DNA from: Prosthecobacter sp.
GTDB taxonomy: Bacteria; Verrucomicrobiota; Verrucomicrobiia; Verrucomicrobiales; Verrucomicrobiaceae
Length of the DNA: 64,000 nucleotides
Reading direction: 5' to 3'
Assembly: GCA_017853885.1 (NCBI GenBank)
Contig: JAFMIR010000014.1
Span: 32,385 to 96,384, forward strand
Shown: positions 1 through 7,958 of the stretch, in pieces
How positions within the stretch are numbered: the first letter of the stretch is position 1
Layout of the letters: each line of letters starts with the position of its first letter
Program-made: the position numbers and the translations under genes
Notes under the pieces: model-generated
Database searches by the model: none
Told to the model about the DNA's origin: nothing
Seen by the model: the letters and a program-made list of their open reading frames with translations, nothing else

Positions 1-1
1 C

Positions 2-745
2 TTTGCACTCTGGCAGGAGGTCCCCCATCGGGTGACGCGCGATCTCGATCTTCTCGGTTTCGGTGATTCATCCATCGAGGAATTGCAGAAGGTGTTCCGG
101 GAAATCTGTGAGCACGAAGTGGCGAACGATGGGGTGGTTTTTGATCCGGCGTCCGTGAAAGCTGAACCGATTCGAGCCCAGGATCTCTATGTGGGGGTCC
201 GAGTTGAGATTCAGGGGAAGATTGGCAACGCGCGAACACCACTGCAGATTGATGTGGGCTTTGGCGATGCCACGGCAGTCGATCCAGTGGAGGTGGAGTT
301 TCCCAGCCTGTTGGGCATGCCCGCTCCCAAGCTGCGGGCTTACCGCATGGAGAGCGCGATGGCTGAAAAGTTCGAGGCTGCGGTCAACCTTGGCATCCTA
401 AACTCACGCATGAAGGACTATTACGACTTCTGGTTCCTGGCGACCCACTACGCCTTCTCAGGACAGGAGCTGGCGGACTCGATTCGTGCCACATTCAACA
501 GACGCGGCAGCACCCTGCCAATCGAAACCCCCATCGGCTTTGATGATGCCTTTTGGCTCGATCCCAGTCGTCAGGCTATATGGAAAGCGTTCTGGAGGAA
601 ATCGGTGAAAACAGATCCCGTCCTCTCACTGGAAGAGGTAGTCAGGCACGCGGCGTCATTTCTCCTGCCGCCTGCCTTTGCTGCGGCCAAGGGCGAAAGA
701 TTCTCATACATCTGGCAGGCGGGCGGACCGTGGAGGTCATGTTAG
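2..745 (+). CDS. AbiEii/AbiGii-family nucleotidyltransferase, 5' end cut off
   Basis: The frame is already open at the window edge and reads F-A-L-W-Q-E-V-P-H-R-V-T-R-D-L-D-L-L. The R-x-T-x-D-L-D segment is the nucleotidyltransferase signature of AbiEii-like toxins, so the first residues lie outside the window and the GTG at 32 is internal. A second family-like stretch is A-x-K-F-E-A-A-V-x-L-x-x-x-N-S-R-M-K-D-Y-Y-D-F (about residues 113-135 counted from 32), the conserved helix of this family. Known members are abortive-infection or toxin-antitoxin nucleotidyltransferases paired with an AbiEi-type antitoxin; any partner would be upstream and unseen. It converges with, and overlaps by 9 bases, the DUF559 gene. 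Confidence 0.8.
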   Translation, partial: FALWQEVPHRVTRDLDLLGFGDSSIEELQKVFREICEHEVANDGVVFDPASVKAEPIRAQDLYVGVRVEIQGKIGNARTPLQIDVGFGDATAVDPVEVEFPSLLGMPAPKLRAYRMESAMAEKFEAAVNLGILNSRMKDYYDFWFLATHYAFSGQELADSIRATFNRRGSTLPIETPIGFDDAFWLDPSRQAIWKAFWRKSVKTDPVLSLEEVVRHAASFLLPPAFAAAKGERFSYIWQAGGPWRSC

Positions 746-1108
746 AGCACATCCGCGCGGATTAATCGCTGCGGCCACAAGCACCGCCAGTCGCTCCACG
801 TTCTCAAGGGTGATCTGATCGGGGCCGAAGCGAAACACACGCCAGCCAGCCAGACTCGCCTCCAGATATTTTTCCAGATCGGCATTGAACCCAGCCGCTC
901 TGTTGTGGCGGCCGTTGACCCAGATGCCGCCCTCGATCTCAATCAGCACGCGACCGGGTAGATAAGCGAAGTCTGCCCTCCACTTGCGTGTTTCGTGGAA
1001 CCGGAACTCGCGTTGCAGCGGCGGCCCTTCGACGGTTTTCCAGAGCAGCAGGAAGTGTTCTTCGAGGCGGGAGGGAGAGCGGGCGGCACGGTATCGCAGG
1101 CGGGGCAT
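737..1108 (-). CDS. DUF559 endonuclease-domain protein
   Basis: A 123-residue protein of the DUF559 family, a small PD-(D/E)XK nuclease fold related to very-short-patch repair endonucleases. The residues that support this are a Glu near position 17, W-R-A-D-F around 43-47 and L-I-E-I-E-G-G around 55-61, the expected E...D...E-x-E/K pattern. Length fits the family. Such proteins are usually annotated from accessory DNA, and this one lies next to an AbiEii-like gene, but no target is known. A direct repeat (1147-1181) lies 39 bases upstream of its start; a related copy sits upstream of the next co-oriented gene. Confidence 0.75.
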   Translation of the reverse strand: MPRLRYRAARSPSRLEEHFLLLWKTVEGPPLQREFRFHETRKWRADFAYLPGRVLIEIEGGIWVNGRHNRAAGFNADLEKYLEASLAGWRVFRFGPDQITLENVERLAVLVAAAINPRGCALT

Positions 1109-1146
1109 GGCCTGCGTGGGGAGTCAACTGCAATGGATGGGCCGGT

Positions 1147-1181
1147 TCGAGTTTAGCCTAGACGCTGAGCGGGGACGGGGT
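1147..1181. repeat. 35-bp dispersed direct repeat, copy 1
   Basis: This 35-base segment matches 1911-1945 at about 30 of 35 positions and shares the exact 15-base core GAGCGGGGACGGGGT. Both copies are in the same orientation, 39 and 37 bases upstream of the annotated starts of genes on the minus strand (DUF559 and the first lipoprotein). It could be a shared promoter or regulator site, or the scar of a duplication or insertion. Confidence 0.6.
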
Positions 1182-1304
1182 CTGGTGGATTCTGGCTAAG
1201 CTCTGCGATGTTGGCACGGATCGTCTCGGGGTGCCGCTAGGCCGACGGATTGCTGAGCACAGCAGCCGACCGCCCGGAACAGGCCGTGCATCACGCGCTG
1301 CTCA

Positions 1305-1874
1305 CTACTGTAGCGCTGCCCGCAGGGCTGGGTCGTCCAGCGCCTTGTCGACCGCTTCGCGCAGGGTCTGCTCTAGGGTCAGCCGCAGGTTGTCGACCGA
1401 TCCGAACCATCCGGCATTGAGCGAAACCACTGAGCCATCCACCTGGCTGGCGCTGTAACTGCGCGCGAAGCGTTGCTTGCCGCCGGCATCGCGCACAACG
1501 AGCTCGATCTCAACGTTTCCTTCGCGGCGCACGTACTGGTTGCAGTCGAGCTTGCGAATCACGCCGCTGAGCTGCCACGGCGACGCGGACGATTCCACCC
1601 GCACGCCGCGCGCCTTCAGTGCATCGCTGAAGGCGGCTTTCACCACCTCGGCCGCCGGTCGGTCGGACTCGAGCGTTTTCAACGGCTGCCCAAAGCCGCC
1701 ACGGATGGCGCCCAGATAGGTGGCCGGTTCACCGCGTGCGTCAATAAAGCTGTCCACGGCCACCTGCCGTGCCGGTGGCGGCGCCTTGGCTAGGCTGGCC
1801 GGCGTCGCATAGCGTAGGCCGACCGCTGTGGTTCCACACGCGCTCAACAACACCAGACTTCCGGCGGCCAGCAA
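1305..1874 (-). CDS. YajG-like lipoprotein, start codon unclear
   Basis: A predicted lipoprotein of about 190 residues with lipobox L-S-A-C at residues 10-13 of the TTG-started frame. The mature part (hydrophobic strands, then an S-x-x-P-W-x-L-x-G-x-I segment) resembles YajG and ABC-auxiliary-type outer-membrane lipoproteins; the function is unknown. The only ordinary start is TTG at 1874, which gives a short signal peptide with no positive charges. The frame stays open upstream to a TGA near 1981 and encodes a better signal peptide (R-R-A-P-L-K-S-N-F-L-A-V-T-L-L) but has no ATG, GTG or TTG there. Either a rare start is used or the 5' end has decayed. It runs in the same direction as three further lipoproteins. 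Confidence 0.65.
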   Translation of the reverse strand: MLAAGSLVLLSACGTTAVGLRYATPASLAKAPPPARQVAVDSFIDARGEPATYLGAIRGGFGQPLKTLESDRPAAEVVKAAFSDALKARGVRVESSASPWQLSGVIRKLDCNQYVRREGNVEIELVVRDAGGKQRFARSYSASQVDGSVVSLNAGWFGSVDNLRLTLEQTLREAVDKALDDPALRAALQ

Positions 1875-1910
1875 AGTTACTGCTAGAAAATTGCTTTTGA
1901 GGGGTGCGCG

Positions 1911-1945
1911 TCGAGTTGGCCCTAGACGTGGAGCGGGGACGGGGT
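1911..1945. repeat. 35-bp dispersed direct repeat, copy 2
   Basis: Second copy of the repeat at 1147-1181, same orientation, five mismatches, 37 bases upstream of the TTG start at 1874. The two copies bracket the lipoprotein gene. No inverted termini or transposase are seen next to either copy. Confidence 0.6.
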
Positions 1946-1996
1946 GTGAGGGGGGCTGACTTCGTTCGATGCTTGGTGTTCAACGCGCGAAAAGAA

Positions 1997-2509
1997 TCAA
2001 AGTTTGTCGGCCACTTGCTGGGCCACCAGTTGGCAAAGCTTCCTCAGCCTCCCGTCGGATGGAAAATTCCCGGTTAGAAGCGCCCCGGTCGCGTCCTTGT
2101 AGGAACCGCTTACCTGGCACTCAAGGGTCTTGATCGTTTTCGCACCCTCCTTGATCTGCACGGTTCCGCCAAGGATATCGTTGCCCGCCATCCAGCCTAC
2201 CCAGAACTGAGTTGCGCCGGACCGGAGCCGGAAATCCTTCACGATGAATTCAAGGCGAGGCCCCTTTCCGAGAAGCTTCCCCTTGGCCCGAAGCGCCTTC
2301 TCCAATTCGGTTTGAAGGACATCGTTGGCCTTCTTCTCAGCATACCATATAACGTTGTCGTGCGGCCACTGGTCGGCCATCGGCGCAACGGACACCTGCG
2401 AAATTGCTGGGACGGAAACGCCGGCCCCCTGGGTCTGGAAGGTCTTGGCCGACATACAGCCCGTGAGACAACCTGCGACAATCAAGGCGAGGCAAACGCA
2501 AGCTTTCAT
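1997..2509 (-). CDS. DUF4410-like lipoprotein
   Basis: A 170-residue predicted lipoprotein. The ATG at 2509 gives the signal peptide M-K-A-C-V-C-L-A-L-I-V-A-G-C-L-T-G-C, with lipobox L-T-G-C; an upstream ATG at 2527 would add six residues. The mature part has the layout of DUF4410-type proteins: an early strand I-S-Q-V-S-V-A-P-M, a helix with L-x-x-E-L-x-x-A-L-x-x-K-G, a strand L-E-F-I-V-K-D-F and a late G-W-M-A-G-N-D. Family function is unknown, probably envelope-associated. It is the second of four co-directional lipoprotein genes; the family call is moderate. Confidence 0.65.
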   Translation of the reverse strand: MKACVCLALIVAGCLTGCMSAKTFQTQGAGVSVPAISQVSVAPMADQWPHDNVIWYAEKKANDVLQTELEKALRAKGKLLGKGPRLEFIVKDFRLRSGATQFWVGWMAGNDILGGTVQIKEGAKTIKTLECQVSGSYKDATGALLTGNFPSDGRLRKLCQLVAQQVADKL

Positions 2510-2738
2510 GGCGCGGGTATCCTGCAAGGACCGTCACCTTTTGTCAAGCTTGGCCCATTTGCTGTCCGTTCCCGCCGCGAATCTCCAGCATGAGGGCGAG
2601 TAGGGTATCGCCTTGGGCAGCGGTGCCCCCTGCGGGCGGGGCAAGACGAAGGCGGACTTCTTCAAGGCGGAGCAGGCGGCGTTGCTGCCGTTCCAGCCGG
2701 GGCTGTTTGATCATTTGATCGAGTAATGCTACGGAACA
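2510..2738. other. intergenic with a short coding remnant
   Basis: On the plus strand an open frame of about 40 codons ends at TAA 2725-2727 and encodes K-A-D-F-F-K-A-E-Q-A-A-L-L-P-F-Q-P-G-L, then F-D-H-L-I-E. It has no start and looks like the C-terminal tail of a larger protein left by a rearrangement. I cannot assign the family. Confidence 0.3.
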
Positions 2739-3338
2739 CTACTTGATCTTAGCTGCCAACTGGTCGTCGGAGAAAATTTTTGATAATGCATCGCCAATAA
2801 CACCATTAATATTCTCCGTGTTCCATTGTTTAGACTTTCCTCCCAACGCATGAGCAGCCGCTGCCTCACGGGTTGCAGTATAGCGACGTTCATAAACAGT
2901 TGTCCCAGCGTGAACAAGGCGAACATTGATCGCAGTAGTTAGGGCTACGCCGCCATACATCAGGCCTCTATATCCTTCGTACTTGATTGATCGAATTGTA
3001 ATGCTGATCAGATTTGAACCAGATTGTGAGCTCATTACTTTTGCTCCAGTTTGTTCGAGTGCTGTAGCCATGGCGTTTTCGACAGCTGTGGGAACATCAT
3101 TAGCTGGGGCTATTTTCCCTCCTGTTCCGTAGTCCCCAATTTTGTTTCCAAATGTATTGGATTCACGATCATCTGCCACCTCGAATGCAATTCTCTTTCC
3201 AGCAAAGCTTCGTGACATCGTGTTAACGGTCGGCTTTATCGTTAATATGTCCTGTGTGTATGATCTGAGAGCGCAATTGCTGGAGAACATTGTGCATACC
3301 AAGATCAACACACTGCGATATATTATTTGTTTCTTCAT
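2739..3338 (-). CDS. YajG-like lipoprotein on AT-rich DNA
   Basis: A 199-residue predicted lipoprotein with signal peptide M-K-K-Q-I-I-Y-R-S-V-L-I-L-V-C-T-M-F and lipobox S-S-N-C. The mature part has G-K-R-I-A-F-E-V-x-D-x-R, a helix V-P-T-A-V-E-N-A-M-A-T-A-L-E-Q-T-G and a strand I-S-I-T-I-R-S-I-K-Y-E-G-Y, resembling YajG/DUF4410-type lipoproteins. Base and codon use is far more AT-rich than the genes on either side, which suggests separate acquisition. Its ATG lies 2 bases from the stop of the upstream co-oriented lipoprotein (3341-3757), so the two form an operon. Function unknown. Confidence 0.65.
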   Translation of the reverse strand: MKKQIIYRSVLILVCTMFSSNCALRSYTQDILTIKPTVNTMSRSFAGKRIAFEVADDRESNTFGNKIGDYGTGGKIAPANDVPTAVENAMATALEQTGAKVMSSQSGSNLISITIRSIKYEGYRGLMYGGVALTTAINVRLVHAGTTVYERRYTATREAAAAHALGGKSKQWNTENINGVIGDALSKIFSDDQLAAKIK

Positions 3339-3340
3339 GA

Positions 3341-3757
3341 TTATTCTGCTTTGCGAAGATTTACATTAACGGTTTCTGGTAGGACAAAAGTGTTATTTGC
3401 TACTGGTTCAAATAACAATCTGCTCAAAAGCGGCAGCACAGTGACACTGCTTACGATCCAAAGATCACCATCTTTCATATTAGAGCTAATCTGAATTTCT
3501 TTTGAATACCATCCTTTCAATGCGAAATTCGCGGTGTAAGTGGCAGGACTATAATTGCCCTTTTTGCGCTTAAGATTCGCAACGCAAGGCGTCGAGCCGG
3601 TAAAAACAATTGTTCCGCTGGAATCTGAAATAGTCACTTTTGCCCCTGTGGGTTTCGAAGCTAGTGATACAGGCATGGTCGACCTAATTGGATTGGTTCC
3701 GCACGAGCAGAGGGCAATCGCAAAAACCAATTTGAAGAATAGGCTTTGGAATGACAT
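3341..3757 (-). CDS. small lipoprotein with PEGA-like segment
   Basis: A 138-residue predicted lipoprotein (hydrophobic start, lipobox-like L-C-S-C at about 16-19). Residues 33-75 read V-S-L-A-S-K-P-T-G-A-K-V-T-I-S-D-S-S-G, then F-T-G-S-T-P-C: the pattern of PEGA-type beta domains, which are extracellular or envelope carbohydrate- or surface-associated repeats. A second hydrophobic stretch W-I-V-S-S-V-T-V-L-P-L-L-S-R-L-L lies near residue 100. It heads a two-gene AT-rich operon with the lipoprotein downstream. Function unknown. Confidence 0.6.
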   Translation of the reverse strand: MSFQSLFFKLVFAIALCSCGTNPIRSTMPVSLASKPTGAKVTISDSSGTIVFTGSTPCVANLKRKKGNYSPATYTANFALKGWYSKEIQISSNMKDGDLWIVSSVTVLPLLSRLLFEPVANNTFVLPETVNVNLRKAE

Positions 3758-4106
3758 TTTTACGAATAAGCAACGGATACATTAGATGCAACTGCAAGAA
3801 AAAGGAGAGGGATCACTGACTCACCACCCAAGCTCGAATTGGTAAGAAGTAGGGCCAGAACGCGTTCGATTCGCGCTAGCAGCGCAAATGGCATTGGAAC
3901 AGCACCGAGCGTTTGCCAACTGCGATCTATAACCGACTTCAAGAACCTCGAAACATCCAGACGCACGTTGGCTCCTAATAGCTGAGTGCAAATTTTTTGA
4001 TAGTGGGCACGATTTTGAGGGCTTGGTCTTGGAGGGGGTGTCGGTGTCCATGATGGGGTGAGTTTGGTTTGGTGTTTGAGACTGGGAATGAGGGATGAAG
4101 GGATGC
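3758..4106. other. 349-base stretch with degraded coding sequence
   Basis: No convincing intact gene. Two overlapping minus-strand open frames cover the same DNA; one starts at ATG 4051 with M-D-T-D-T-P and the other carries R-F-L-K-S-V-I-D-R-S-W-Q-T-L. Neither resembles a known family and neither has a good ribosome-binding site. The pattern suggests a decayed gene with a frameshift, next to the remnant at 4107-4427. Confidence 0.35.
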
Positions 4107-4427
4107 TCAGGCTTGCAGTTCCTTGATGATGCGGGTGACCAGGTTGAGGTCGCGCACGAGGATTTCCTTCTGCTCGCGGGTGGCGCGTTTGAGCCAGCCG
4201 TCCTCCTTCATCTGCCACCACCACGCGTTGAGGCGGTTGAGGAAGGGGATGTGGTTGAGGCGGCCACGGTCGGCCGGGTCGATCATCATTTCCTTGGGAG
4301 TAAGAAGGCGTCCGACGATGATGCTCTTGCGCAGGCAGCGGGTGGGCACGGGACCGATCACGGGGTCGGCATGATCCATCGCGATTTGCAGCCAGCGCTG
4401 CTGGCCGGTCTCATCCAGCTTGGCCAC
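4107..4427 (-). pseudogene. unrecognised ORF, probably a gene remnant
   Basis: A GTG-started frame of 106 codons encoding a basic, Trp-rich sequence (R-L-N-A-W-W-W-Q-M-K-E-D-G-W at about 65-78, then R-E-Q-K-E-I-L-V-R-D-L-N). The amino-acid pattern looks protein-like, but the start is poor, and the same frame runs upstream with no new start until it meets the TGA stop of the cupin gene at 4485-4487. That makes it more likely the C-terminal part of a truncated gene than a complete one. I do not recognise the family. Confidence 0.4.
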
Positions 4428-4484
4428 CGCCTTGTGGTGCTCCCAGATTTGTCCACCGGACGAGAGACATAACTTGGGCCTAGA

Positions 4485-5423
4485 TCAATACCCGCGTGCA
4501 AACTGGATGTCGAGCGTCTGCAGGTAGGTATGTAGCCCAGCATCTTGCACAGGTAGCACGATGGCATCCTCGTCGCTCTCGTTGTGATGGGAATGCCACC
4601 AGCCGGGAGGGGTCACAAAAGCTCCGCCTGCCACCCAGTTGGCGCGGACGGGGTTGATGATGTTGCCATCGCCATCAAGATCGCGGCCGATCATGGTGTA
4701 AACGCCATCCGTGGCCTTCACAGCGAAATCGAGAGCGATGGAGTTGTGTCGGTGCGCTTTCTGTTTGCTCTTCGCAGGCAACAGATTGTAGAGCGACCAC
4801 ATGGAGTGTGTGAGCGTCTTCGTCTGCGGGCAGTCGGGATTTGCGAGCAGGATGCCGTTGCGATTCTTGTCCTTACCTTCGTTTTCTTTGCGCACCTTCT
4901 CGAGTTCGCTCCTGAGCAGTTCATGTGAGAAATAAAGCGGGCGAAATCTCGGGCTGGCGGGCTTGGCACCGAGGAAATCCATCAGCGGCTGGTCATTCAC
5001 CCAATAGAAGGCGCTGTCCTCGCTCGCCTGATGCCGAATCTCACCAGTGACAGGCAACGCAAAGAGATCCCCCATCTTCCAGCTTAGCGTCTTGCCGTCG
5101 ATCACACTGAAACCTGCGCCACGGATGGCATAAAAGACTTGGCTGCTGGCATGGCAACTGGTGCACAACTCATCACCTGCGGCGATGTGGATGAAATTCG
5201 CCAACAAGCTCGGACCGGTGACCGGATAGCTCGTTTCGAGCTGCTTCGACAGCTCCAGCGGAATGATCCGCGTCTCAGCGACATGATGCAGCATCGGAGG
5301 AAACAGATCAATCGCGATTCTGGGCATGCGCGGATTCGCGGCGCTGCCATACTCAAAGAACAAGCCGTGCTTTTCCCATTCCTCGTTGCAGGTTCGGGCA
5401 GTGTCTGGTGGTTGTTGATTCAT
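4485..5423 (-). CDS. bicupin, gentisate 1,2-dioxygenase-like protein
   Basis: A 312-residue two-cupin protein. The first cupin covers about residues 75-165 (S-C-H-A-S-S-Q-V-F-Y-A-I-R-G-x-G). The second has the metal-site pattern K-A-H-R-H-N-S-I-A-L-D-F near 225-236 and G-G-A-F-V-T-P-P-G-W-W-H-S-H-H-N near 272-287. This matches the gentisate/1-hydroxy-2-naphthoate dioxygenase superfamily, which opens hydroxylated aromatic rings with Fe(II). No other aromatic-catabolism gene is nearby, so substrate and even enzymatic activity are uncertain. The ATG at 5423 was preferred over 5456 because it removes an unrelated 11-residue leader. Confidence 0.7.
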   Translation of the reverse strand: MNQQPPDTARTCNEEWEKHGLFFEYGSAANPRMPRIAIDLFPPMLHHVAETRIIPLELSKQLETSYPVTGPSLLANFIHIAAGDELCTSCHASSQVFYAIRGAGFSVIDGKTLSWKMGDLFALPVTGEIRHQASEDSAFYWVNDQPLMDFLGAKPASPRFRPLYFSHELLRSELEKVRKENEGKDKNRNGILLANPDCPQTKTLTHSMWSLYNLLPAKSKQKAHRHNSIALDFAVKATDGVYTMIGRDLDGDGNIINPVRANWVAGGAFVTPPGWWHSHHNESDEDAIVLPVQDAGLHTYLQTLDIQFARGY

Positions 5424-5669
5424 GGGACTGTAGAAGTGTCTATGAAGAATAGGCATCGTTCAGACGACAAGGGAAGTTCTTTTGTGGCGAACGCTTTGAC
5501 TGTTCGTATCTGCTTGAAGCGAATCTTAGGTTTCCCAGCGCGAGATGATGCAGCTTGGGGTATTACATCAAAGGGTTAGTTGACCGTTTGAATGCCAAAG
5601 GTGACGCATGACATTTGGGTCCAGCAAGCAGGTGAGCATGGCCATAATTGCGTTGCGACACGGAGCCTT

Positions 5670-7025
5670 TTAATTCTTCTTCTCGCGGATAAAAGCCTTC
5701 ACAGCCTCGGTCGTCACATCCATCGGCCAGCGTTGCATCGCATGGTTCTTGAGAGCTTCGAGGGAGGGGTGGATTGGCTCGCTACCCGTGGCTTGCTTAA
5801 CAATGTCGGGGAACTTGGCAGGGCTGGCGGTGCTGAGCACTACGCTGACGCAATCCTCGGCCATGTCGATGAAAGCGCAGGCCGTGTGGGGGTCGAGAAC
5901 GTAGTGGCTGTCCTTCCACATCTGCGCTGTGGTCTTGACGATAGTCTTATCGTCCATGCGGGAGGCGCGGAAGGTGGTGGCTGGCAGGTCGATCTTCACG
6001 GGACTGCCAGATTTGATCTGTGCCATGACCTCGCGGATGCGCGCGGAGTCTTCACCGAGGACGAAGTAGAGGAAGCGTTCGAAGTTCGACGCGGCCTGGA
6101 TGTCCATGCTGGGGGCATGGCTGGGATGCACATCGCCCTGACGGTATTCACCGGTGGTGAAGAAGCGATGCAGGATATCGTTCTGATTTGTGGCGACGCG
6201 GAAGGTGCCGCATGGCAGTCCCATGCGTTGCGCGAGCCAGCCTGCGAGAACGTTACCGAAATTACCGGTGGGCACGACAAACTCGCATGTCACACGATCC
6301 TTCTGCGGCAGGCGCAGCACGGCCCAGATGTAATAAACGCACTGGGCTAGAATGCGGGCAATGTTGATGGAGTTCACTGCGGAGAGATTCACCTCGTTGG
6401 CGAAGGTGGTGTCACCAAAGCAGTCTTTCACAATGCGTTGTGCATCGTCAAAGGTGCCGGGCACGGGGATGGCGAAGACATTGTCCGCGCCAGTGCAGGC
6501 CATCTGGCGCTCTTGCAGCGGCGACACGCGCCCATTGGGATAGAGAATGAAGATCTGGATGCCGTCCTGGCCCATGCAGCCGTGGATGGCAGCGCTGCCA
6601 GTATCGCCTGAAGTGGCACCAAACACGCAGAGCTTTTTGCCGCTGCGCTTCACTTGGCGTTTGTAAAGCAACCCAAGCAGTTGCAACGCGAAGTCTTTGA
6701 AGGCGAGCGTAGGGCCGTGGAAGAGCTCAAGAATGTAGGTCTTGTCGGAGATCTTTTTCAGCGGCGCCACATCGGGTGATTCAAAACGGCGATAGGCCTC
6801 AGCGGTGAGTTGGTGCCATTCGACCTTCGGGATTTCGGGGGCAAAAAGCGTGAAGAATTCTGCCGCGAGCTCGGGGTAGCTGAGCGTGGACCACTCCGTA
6901 AGTTTGCCTGTGATGCTGGGCAAGCTTTCCGGCAAAAACAGGCCACCATCCGGCGCGAGACCGGCTTCGACGGCTTCGGAGAAGGTGTGCAGCGGCGTCT
7001 GGCCGCGGGTAGAGAAGTAACGCAT
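5670..7025 (-). CDS. thrC: threonine synthase
   Basis: A 451-residue PLP enzyme that converts O-phospho-L-homoserine to L-threonine, the last step of threonine biosynthesis in the cytoplasm. It begins with the family signature M-R-Y-F-S-T-R-G-Q-T-P and G-L-A-P-D-G-G-L-F-x-P. The PLP lysine is in H-G-P-T-L-A-F-K-D-F (about K110), followed by S-G-D-T-G-S-A-A and P-T-G-N-F-G-N. Length is typical of the long, fungal/E. coli-like type. The ATG at 7025 was chosen over an in-frame ATG at 7079 because the family starts at M-R-Y. No thrB or hom is adjacent. Confidence 0.93.
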   Translation of the reverse strand: MRYFSTRGQTPLHTFSEAVEAGLAPDGGLFLPESLPSITGKLTEWSTLSYPELAAEFFTLFAPEIPKVEWHQLTAEAYRRFESPDVAPLKKISDKTYILELFHGPTLAFKDFALQLLGLLYKRQVKRSGKKLCVFGATSGDTGSAAIHGCMGQDGIQIFILYPNGRVSPLQERQMACTGADNVFAIPVPGTFDDAQRIVKDCFGDTTFANEVNLSAVNSINIARILAQCVYYIWAVLRLPQKDRVTCEFVVPTGNFGNVLAGWLAQRMGLPCGTFRVATNQNDILHRFFTTGEYRQGDVHPSHAPSMDIQAASNFERFLYFVLGEDSARIREVMAQIKSGSPVKIDLPATTFRASRMDDKTIVKTTAQMWKDSHYVLDPHTACAFIDMAEDCVSVVLSTASPAKFPDIVKQATGSEPIHPSLEALKNHAMQRWPMDVTTEAVKAFIREKKN

Positions 7026-7092
7026 GGGCTGGGCTTGTAGAGAAAGCCGCGACCATGCGTGGAAATGAAGCGGGCTCAAGTGATCGCAGGAC

Positions 7093-7803
7093 TCACTTCG
7101 ACGGCAACACCGGGGCGTTCTGCTCTGGGGTGATACGGCCGGGGGGCAGCTCCAGCAGGCGAATGTTGCGGAAGTGGATCTCGCTACCCTCGGATTCGAG
7201 GCAGAGGTAGCCTTTGCGGACGCTGGACTGGCTCACGCCGTTCACAAACTTGCCATTGATGCTGAGTTTCACCACACCATCCACGGCTACCACGTCATAG
7301 GTATTCCACTCGCCCACACCTTTGCAGCGGAATTCGAAGGCCATGCTGCGCTTGCCACGCGGATTCTCGGGGATGATCTCCAGTCCGTTCGCACCAAAGA
7401 GCTCACCGCTGACATAGCCTGGATGGTTCGGCTGGCCATCCTTTGTGGGATGCAGCGCCGGCCATTGCAGCTCCAGCATCTGCACCTCGAGCCCTTTCGG
7501 CAGATCCTTCCCAGGCGCAGGCGTCGCATCGCTCCACAAAAACACGCCGCTATTGCCACCGGGCTTCATGTGCCGCCATTCAATGTGTAGAATGAAGTTC
7601 TCATACTGCTTTTCGCTGCGCATCACGCCGATCGGCAGCCCACTGCATACCAAAAGGCCATCCTGCACTTTCCAAGTGTCTTTGGACGTATTCACATCGA
7701 CCCAGCCGGCTAGGTCTTTGCCGTTAAACAGCTCTTGGGGAGCCCAATCATTGCCCGCAAGAATGGTGGAGGCAAAGAACAAGCAGATCAGCGTAAGTTT
7801 CAT
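7093..7803 (-). CDS. secreted DUF1080 (3-keto-disaccharide hydrolase-like) protein
   Basis: A 236-residue secreted protein: signal peptide [16 protein letters not shown], then [11 protein letters not shown], the opening signature of DUF1080, a concanavalin-like fold. Later G-G-N-S-G-V-F-L-W and the ending [12 protein letters not shown] are also family hallmarks. Members are abundant in Planctomycetes and Verrucomicrobia and some hydrolyse 3-keto-glycosides or bind glycans. The ATG at 7803 is preferred to 7854 because it places the signal peptide at the N-terminus. It lies 67 bases upstream of, and in the same direction as, thrC, with no obvious functional link. Confidence 0.85.
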   Translation of the reverse strand: MKLTLICLFFASTILAGNDWAPQELFNGKDLAGWVDVNTSKDTWKVQDGLLVCSGLPIGVMRSEKQYENFILHIEWRHMKPGGNSGVFLWSDATPAPGKDLPKGLEVQMLELQWPALHPTKDGQPNHPGYVSGELFGANGLEIIPENPRGKRSMAFEFRCKGVGEWNTYDVVAVDGVVKLSINGKFVNGVSQSSVRKGYLCLESEGSEIHFRNIRLLELPPGRITPEQNAPVLPSK

Positions 7804-7958
7804 GAAAAAAATCAAACGGCGAAACAAACTGACTTTTGTCACTCCTCGATGCATCCGTGCACACCAGCCAAGGCACTCAAAGAATCAACCATACATGTGC
7901 AATCAGAGAAGTAATGCCGTGAGGAGTGGCATGAGCCTGTCTGGGCTGCGCAAAGCAG

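Noticed and set aside
1109..3757. Integron-like cassette array of small lipoprotein genes
   Set aside because: No GTTRRRY/RYYYAAC attC pairs or integrase were seen.
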